DNA from: Bigelowiella natans CCMP2755
Taxonomy: Eukaryota > Cercozoa > Chlorarachniophyceae
Assembly: GCA_000320545.1 (NCBI GenBank)
Contig: ADNK01003000.1
Span: forward strand, 1 to 26,560
DNA: 26,560 bases
Direction: 5' to 3'
Made by a program: the position numbers and the translations under genes. Under the pieces are notes generated by a model. It was given only the letters and a program-made list of their open reading frames with translations. It made no database searches and had not been told where the DNA came from. Below are positions 21,014 to 26,560 of the stretch, piece by piece. Each line of letters begins with the position of its first letter. Positions within the stretch are counted from its first letter, which is position 1.

Positions 21014-21278
21014 ACGCCAACAACTCATGATGTACGCAGCTCATCGCAGCACGGGCTAAAGACGTCAACCGCGTTCCGCTTGAGAAAGTCTCGGAAGCAG
21101 GCATTCCACCTCCCGCATCCAGATTTCTTCTAACAACCCCCAACTTCGAGGTAAACCACAGGCAGTTACATGTGATTCTTTCTCCACCTGCGAACCCCCC
21201 ATGTACTTATCACCTGCGTGTACTATAATAATTCAGCTCAACGCGGACGATGCCTCGAGTGTGGAGGACGGGAACTGA
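20303..21278 (+). CDS. TAF9: TFIID/SAGA subunit TAF9, histone-fold protein, 5 exons
   Basis: TAF9 pairs with TAF6 through a histone fold within TFIID and SAGA-type complexes and takes part in RNA polymerase II initiation. Exons: 20303-20576, 20660-20734, 20852-20913, 21040-21150, 21237-21278; phases close, giving 187 residues and a TGA stop. The histone fold begins at about residue 60 with PRNALIIRSILKDMGVEKFK and PRVIDQLMEFFHR, continues HVQDILEDAYDYQQHA and SSQDIKLAIHNKL, and is followed by the family's SFLGPPPAE segment and the C-terminal block FLLTTPNFEL. Two points are unusual. The first is a basic Ser/Lys/Arg-rich extension of about 58 residues before the fold, where TAF9 proteins usually start almost at once. 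The second is intron 2 (20735-20851), which starts with GC rather than GT. The start ATG was preferred to the upstream GTG frame extension. Assignment is secure. Confidence 0.95.
20735..20851 (+). other. GC-AG intron in TAF9
   Basis: The exon ends CCCAAG and the intron begins GCAAAT and ends TTATGTAG. No GT occurs between the histone-fold residues at 20660 and the in-frame TAA just inside the intron that could restore phase. The splice gives SSQ-D-IKLAIHNKL, the expected TAF9 sequence. The intron contains an ATC repeat (about 20772-20806). Confidence 0.8.
20976..21011 (+). repeat. (TA)n microsatellite in TAF9 intron 3
   Basis: About 17 TA units, ending 28 bases before the acceptor of the exon at 21040. 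Confidence 0.9.
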
Positions 21279-22459
21279 AGATGTTGCGATCTAGCGATCT
21301 TGCGAGTGGCCAGATGTGGTGGAGTATCGATCTATGAATGCGCACCCTCTATTGTATATGCATGATGCTCAAGCAATATGAGACGGATGTAATGAATTGA
21401 TTAAATCTTTTCAATGGTCATCCTGATGTAGCTGTGCAAAGCAGCGGCTACAGCGCTAAGCAATATATACGGACTATAACTACATTTTCAAATCGCTTAT
21501 TGCTACATGAATGCCCGTTTCTGTCGACCGCGACTGCACAGGCTACAGATTAGATTGCATTGCTTGCAGTCAAACATGTGAAATTGAAGGCACCATTTCA
21601 ACGCATGCATGCGCTTATGCGGGTCTAGAAACATGTTTCAAATCGCACGAAATGTGACGATTTGGATTGTCAGAGTCCATAATTATTTGCTTGTGTGCTT
21701 CAGGTGCCACGCGCGACAGCAGCGAGGTTTCTGTTCATGCCGCCGCTCATGGCTAGATGGGCCACACCGCACATTTCATTCATTCCTTGCCATCGACGAT
21801 AGCAAAAATTGCGAAATGAAAATCCGCAACATTAAATTTGCTAGTTTGGCCACTGACGACCTACTGCTGAACTAGATTGCTAGAATGACATGATGAAAAT
21901 CCTATAGGCACACCAAATGTCTTTTGTGAAAACAATCTTTGTTGAAAATGACACAGCAAAAATCCACAGCAGAGCATCGCTAGCATCGCACCATGTTGCC
22001 TATGTGACACTGACTTTGATAGCTAGGCTCTCTAGACAGCAGGCAGCAGCAGCCATTGGAATCACAACCGCTGTGTACATTATCATCGCAGTCCTCATGC
22101 ATCATCCGTAACGTGCCACCCTATCGACATGCATGCTTCGCCTTTTCGCATGGTAGAAACTCCTGTTTCGATGCTTGCGCGCGCTGGACAACTTCAGCTG
22201 CTGCTTCACAAGTTCGTGCTCCACGTATTTCCGTCTTTGCATGCTTTGTCGCACCTAATGTTGGGCGAATCGATCGATCGATAGATCGGAGGAGACGGAG
22301 GGGGGAGACACGGCATTCTCGATATGCGGAATGAAAATATGTTAAGGGCCATTGTGAATTGAGAGGAGTGGGGAAAGAAGAGGAGGATGAGGAGGAGGAG
22401 GAGGAATAGGTAAAATAAAACTCATTGGGAAAAGAACTCATGGAGAACAATCTTCTTTT
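21279..22459. other. Convergent intergenic spacer C (TAF9 / anoctamin), no gene seen
   Basis: The spacer is 1181 bp between two stop codons. The first 1000 bases have no microsatellite; an ATCG repeat (22268-22283) and GGA-rich sequence lie near the anoctamin end. An imperfect relative of the spacer palindromes (TAGCTAGGCTCTCTAGA) is at 22020-22036. The open frame 21609-21875 shows no recognisable domain. Confidence 0.7.
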
Positions 22460-23145
22460 TTATTTCTCCTTCCTCTCCTCCTCCTCCTCCTGGCAAAAAT
22501 TTGGAAACGTTCATCGTGATTGATAGTAGTTGTATTACGTGGCCAGGGATGTTGGGAATGGCATAATAGAAGACGAAAAGGCAAGCAAAGACGGCGTGCT
22601 CCAACACGACTACGACGAGTAGCTTCAGCTCGCTTGTCGTCTCATCCAAGAACGAGAGCTTCTCGAATACAAAACGAGTGTATGGCCAGTTTTCAAAGTT
22701 ACTGCATACGTAGGGAGGGGGGGCGGAAGGGATGCAGCATCAATATTAGCAGCGGTCTTACACTTTAAATGTGACTGTCAAGTGATATTAATATTTTATC
22801 ATTATTTTCTGTCGCTGCCTTTGTTTTTTGTTTTACTCTCCCTTGTTTGCCCTTTTATATATTTATTTAGATAATATCAATATATATATATATATATATA
22901 TTATTTGCACTGTGAGTGTGTGTGTGTGCGCGTGTTAGTGTGATTACTCCACATACCATCATCATCATCATCGTCCTTATCCTGAATAGTCTCCTACTAC
23001 TACTACTACTACCACTACCACTAGTAGTAGTACCTTATGACTCTCTCAGCCCATATGCCTATCGAGTAGCAAAATGGCTCCGCGCCCTCCTTACCAGCAG
23101 ACACGACTAATTCGTAGCTAGAGTACAACAACAACAACAACAACA

Positions 23146-23178
<33 letters not shown>

Positions 23179-23739
23179 GTAGCTGCTTCCTACTACTACG
23201 AGACTCTCCTTCGATCCTTACGTCGCCAGCATTGCGAAGACGATTGAGATGAATAGAACCGCGTAAACTTTGAGAACTACATCCCACGCGCCAATCCCAT
23301 CGGCGTCGCGGTGCAATGGCCTCCGGAATCTGGTGGAGGAGGAGGAGGAGGAGGAGGATGAGGAGAAGGAGGAGAAGGAGGAGAAGGAGGGGGAGGGGAT
23401 GCACGCGCGGGGGGAAGAGGCAAGAGGCAAGAGTGTCTCTTCAAATATTATAATTGCAAAGCGTGCAAAGGATGATGATATACAGTGCCATCGTTCATTG
23501 GAAGAAGTAAATCGTGAGAAAGTAAATCGTGAGATTGTTTTCACAAAAATAAAAAGGGGGGGGGGGGGGGGGGACCAGAAGTGCAGATCTTCCACATATC
23601 GAAGCGAAGCTGCAGCATGTTTGACAGCAGCGCGCAGAGGGGGGCAAGGCCCCAGCACCATCCGAACATGATCACGAATCTAGGTTGTTGGGCATGACAA
23701 CACGCATCGTAAACGTTCTTTACCATCAGAATCATATAC

Positions 23740-23777
<38 letters not shown>

Positions 23778-23810
23778 CCCCAATATTATTTAACATATTT
23801 ACTCAACCAA

Positions 23811-23858
<48 letters not shown>

Positions 23859-24066
23859 GTATAATATATATTGTATCACCCATGATCACGCAGCACCGTA
23901 AAATACTCCCCTAACAGCCCATCGTACGTCTCCAGTTTCTAATACAAGGAAGAGGACGAGGAGGAAACGGGGGGGGGGAGGGGAGGAAGAAAGAGAGGGG
24001 TGGTTTTTCATGTTATGATGATACTTGCACGAGGTGGTGATTTAGACGATGTGTCATTATAGTGGC

Positions 24067-24100
<34 letters not shown>

Positions 24101-24377
24101 TTACGATGTCGGCAGCAAAGATAGCATCGTTCAAATCCCTTTGCAACCTCCCCAGACTGTACGATGGAGAGCTCACAAACGCCACCCCTTTGCTGCTACT
24201 TCTCCTAAAGCTCTTCGACTTTACAGGGGGGGGGGAGGAGAACGGGTGGGACTGAGCCCTGTCGTTGTCCATCTTTGTGCCCCTCCTCTTCCTAAGGCCG
24301 CTCGCTGTGTGAAATGAGGAGGGAGGAAAGGGAGATAGGATAAGAAAGCTTTGATGATACCCACACACACACATGCA

Positions 24378-24415
<38 letters not shown>

Positions 24416-24747
24416 CTGCTGCTGCTGTCCTCAAAGTAGGAAAGTCGCCCAACTGCTGCAGCAGCGCTTGCACTACTCGCTTTACCATATCCATCGTCCT
24501 TCTCCGCTCGCTTCTCAACCCCTCCATCATCTGTTGTCCCCGCCGTGGGGGAGGGTTCCTCATCGGTCTTCTTTCTAACACTAGTTTGCTGCAACTTCGC
24601 TACATTGGCCTTGTACCTGAGGGGCGGGTTATGATTGAATTTTCGCGATCAAGATACACGTGTCAGCACAAGTGCCAATTCTCTCTATTACGCCGACTTG
24701 AAGGACGAGGAGGAATAACCATAATAGCCGCATCGTCATCGTCATCG

Positions 24748-24781
<34 letters not shown>

Positions 24782-26180
24782 TATCATCTCTTCCCACGCC
24801 TCTTTGCTTACAGCAAGGAAGGCATGCAGCACTAAAAGAAAGAGCACACTACTTACAGTGCGTATTTGGCGGAGAGATAGGGGAGGCCGATCTCCGCTGT
24901 GGTCGAGATGAGCTGGGTGAGAATCATGAGCGTCTGCAGGTACTGCTTGAGACGAGGCAGATCTCGCAGCCAGAAGAATATGTAGAACAGCGACAGGTAG
25001 TCTGTGATATACCAGCAGCATCGTCATCACCATCATCACCGTCCTCGCCATATCACCATCGTCATTGGGAAAGGCAGAGAGGAGAAGAAAGTGATAGTTG
25101 TGGTGCTGACTCATAAGTCCGTTGCGTTTTTCCGGCATCATTGTTGATACCATTATTATAATTATTATTATTATTATTACTATTATTATTCCTATTGTTA
25201 TTATTACTATTGATGAAGTGGAAGCACGTGAGCTTGATAATGAGAGAATCCCTGTACTGCGAGTGCGTTTTGTGGTTCTCCCATTCTGTCAGCGTCTGGT
25301 AGTAGGTAGTAGGAGAAATAGTAGCAGAGCAGCAGCAGCAACAACAACAACAACAACGATGAGGTCGTCCTCCTCATGATGACAAAACTAGCTACTGCTA
25401 CTACTACTACTACTACTACCTGCGCGACGTATCGGTAGAGGTGGCCGAGTACGGGTATAGTGCAGCTGAACACACCACATATACGGCGCTTGATTGGATG
25501 GTATTATGGTGATATATGGTGATATATAGTCTCTTCATGAAGATGGTGATGGCGAGGATGATGATTTTCTTATGTCGCGGGGCAAACATGCTTCCAATCG
25601 CCCGTCTGCGAACGACCGATTGCATCATTTATCAATGGGGAAAGAAGAAGTGTGAGGGTTGGCAATTAACACTACCTGTAAAGAATAGAAGGGAACCGAC
25701 TCAGAGGCGTCTCGCGGCATATGTACACCTCCTATCCATTTGTAAGATAGATGAACAGTAAGGAGGGGAGAGGCAGGAGGGGGGGGGGGGAGAAGAGACC
25801 GCGAGAGAGAGAGAGAGGGAGAGAGAGAGAGAGAGAGTAAGAGAGAGCGGGAAGGAGTAAGCAAATGATTTACATTATATAAAAACAATCTGTGCTAGCG
25901 ACTGTGTGTATGTGTGTGCATGCGTGCGTGTGCACGTATAAAGATTATCGGAAGGTGCAAGCAGCAGTAGTGGATTCCTCTTACTGCACTCCGCAGACGC
26001 CGCGAAACCCCCAACAATGGCGATGACAACAACACCAACGACGACGAATGGATGGTCGGGCAGTGCTAACACAGTACCTGGCAGTAGTCTTGCATGGCAA
26101 TGGAGACCGTCAGAGCCCAGAAGCAGATGTAAAGGCAAGAGGCAGTGACGGGCAAAGACACAAGATACATCTTTGCAAAG
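22460..26180 (-). CDS. Anoctamin (TMEM16) family protein, ANO10-like, C-terminal part
   Basis: Anoctamins are multi-pass membrane proteins acting as Ca2+-dependent lipid scramblases or chloride channels. Exons (high to low): 26180-26078, 25731-25676, 25465-25420, 25295-25208, 25001-24857, 24616-24486, 24304-24105, 23938-23880, 23679-23576, 23329-23222, 23117-23034, 22701-22539, 22489-22460. Family landmarks, in order: MYLVSLPVTASCLYICF (membrane helix), FPSILY then LYRYVAQ and LTEWENHK, LSLFYIFFWLRDLPRLKQ, LQTLMILTQLISTTAEIGLP, YDGLLGEY, FGWCWGLAPLCALLSN, RRPLHRDADGIGAW, and the last helix LVVVVLEHAVFACLFVFYYA with IPNIPGH. The pattern is closest to ANO10. A variable insertion of about 100 residues (exons 24616 and 24304) precedes the YDGLLGEY helix. 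All phases agree except the junction 23576/23329. The N-terminal domain lies beyond the right edge; 26181-26560 holds no exon I could confirm. Confidence 0.9.
23556..23573 (+). repeat. 18-base G homopolymer at an anoctamin exon edge
   Basis: On the minus strand this is an 18-base C run starting three bases into the proposed intron (exon end TTCTG, donor GTCC). Runs of this length are prone to miscounting. Confidence 0.9.
23748..23848 (+). repeat. Two (TA)n microsatellites
   Basis: TA runs at about 23744-23775 and 23811-23848 fill most of the anoctamin intron 23680-23879. Confidence 0.9.
24066..24411 (+). repeat. (TAG)n and (CT)n microsatellites in anoctamin introns
   Basis: TAG units at 24066-24100 lie directly after the donor of the exon 24304-24105, and CT units at 24380-24411 lie in the next intron upstream. 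Confidence 0.9.
24731..24787 (+). repeat. (ATC)n microsatellite
   Basis: ATC/GTC units in the anoctamin intron between the exons starting 24857 and ending 24616. Confidence 0.9.
25790..25850 (+). repeat. (GA)n microsatellite
   Basis: Interrupted GA run preceded by a 14-base G run (25778-25791), in the anoctamin intron 25732-26077. Confidence 0.9.
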
Positions 26181-26560
26181 CTGCAGGAGGAGGAAGAGGA
26201 GGAGGAGGAGGAGAAGGAGAAGAGAGTGCAAAACAAGCAGATGTTCATTAATGCAATTCACTACTCCCAGCGATCCCTAAGAGGCAAATGCCTTCTCATT
26301 ACAATACAGCGTGTTTTATTCAGCATCGGCCACCGCGCTACTCCGTCCCCCACCACGCCATTAATATGCGCAAGGGCTTTTCGATGAAGGGGCAGAGGCG
26401 GAAGATCGATTTGATTCATTGAAAAGCACACGTGGTTAGCGTGTGCATGTTGGGTGCTTAGAAAACGAAGGATAAACACGGTCATCGTTGGGTGTGCTAC
26501 CTGACATTTAAGTGTTAAAGTAGTGATAGCTTTCCTCATACCACCCCTGCCCCCCCCCCC

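Noticed and set aside
21609-21875. Open frame of 88 codons in spacer C
   Set aside because: No recognisable motif, no splice partner in phase, and composition like the rest of the spacer.
25500-25630. Open frame with hydrophobic stretch (KKIIILAITIFMKRLY) as an anoctamin exon
   Set aside because: Splicing 25676 directly to 25465 gives a segment of exactly the family length (PSILY to LTEWENHK) with matching phase, so this stretch is intronic.
1-26560. CRISPR array, prophage, operon or insertion sequence
   Set aside because: Repeats here are microsatellites without unique spacers. Genes are split by introns and transcribed in alternating directions, and no transposase or integrase frame was found.
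26181-26560. Further N-terminal anoctamin exon at the right edge
   Set aside because: No open segment with good splice sites matches the family sequence expected before the first helix; it is treated as intron.

Overview
This is nuclear DNA from a eukaryote. Seven protein genes are split by spliceosomal introns, all three stop codons end genes (TAG, TGA and TAA), and long microsatellites fill many introns. Two genes are confidently named: IFT46, an intraflagellar transport protein that implies a flagellum or cilium, and TAF9, a histone-fold subunit of TFIID/SAGA. A third is clearly an anoctamin (TMEM16) close to animal ANO10. The intron richness, flagellar gene and repeats suit a flagellated protist or alga, but I cannot name the lineage.

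Layout from left to right, strands strictly alternating: (1) minus, 5638 to beyond base 1, a large low-complexity protein with Tudor-like modules, C-terminus outside the window; (2) plus, 5902-9627, IFT46 in 11 exons; (3) minus, 14170-10924, an 801-residue protein in 12 exons with an N-terminal PX-like domain and two copies of a small SH3-like module; (4) plus, 14684-15334, a ubiquitin-like protein with a predicted C-terminal membrane anchor; (5) minus, 19913-16529, an unrecognised protein with two hydrophobic segments; (6) plus, 20303-21278, TAF9 in 5 exons; (7) minus, 26180-22460, the C-terminal part of the anoctamin, N-terminus beyond the right edge. Gene models were built by hand from splice sites, reading phase and family similarity. 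Within genes 2, 3, 4 and 6 every exon phase closes.

The genes form three divergent pairs with short promoter gaps (263, 513 and 389 bp). These are separated by three convergent spacers of nearly equal size (1296, 1194 and 1181 bp) that contain almost no microsatellites. Two of the spacers share an exact 21-bp CTAG-rich palindromic sequence in opposite orientation, and the third holds a degenerate relative at a similar depth. The region of genes 3 and 4 is also poor in microsatellites and has smaller introns and a different mix of 5' splice sites.

The genes do not form a pathway: they cover flagellar transport, transcription, lipid or chromatin binding, and membrane proteins. I found no mobile element, CRISPR array, tRNA or rRNA. 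The items most worth a second look are the PX plus duplicated SH3-like protein, whose two modules share an intron position; the ubiquitin-like protein whose retained intron would give a soluble form; the GC-AG intron in TAF9; the palindromes in the convergent spacers; and a phase conflict in the anoctamin model beside an 18-base G run.
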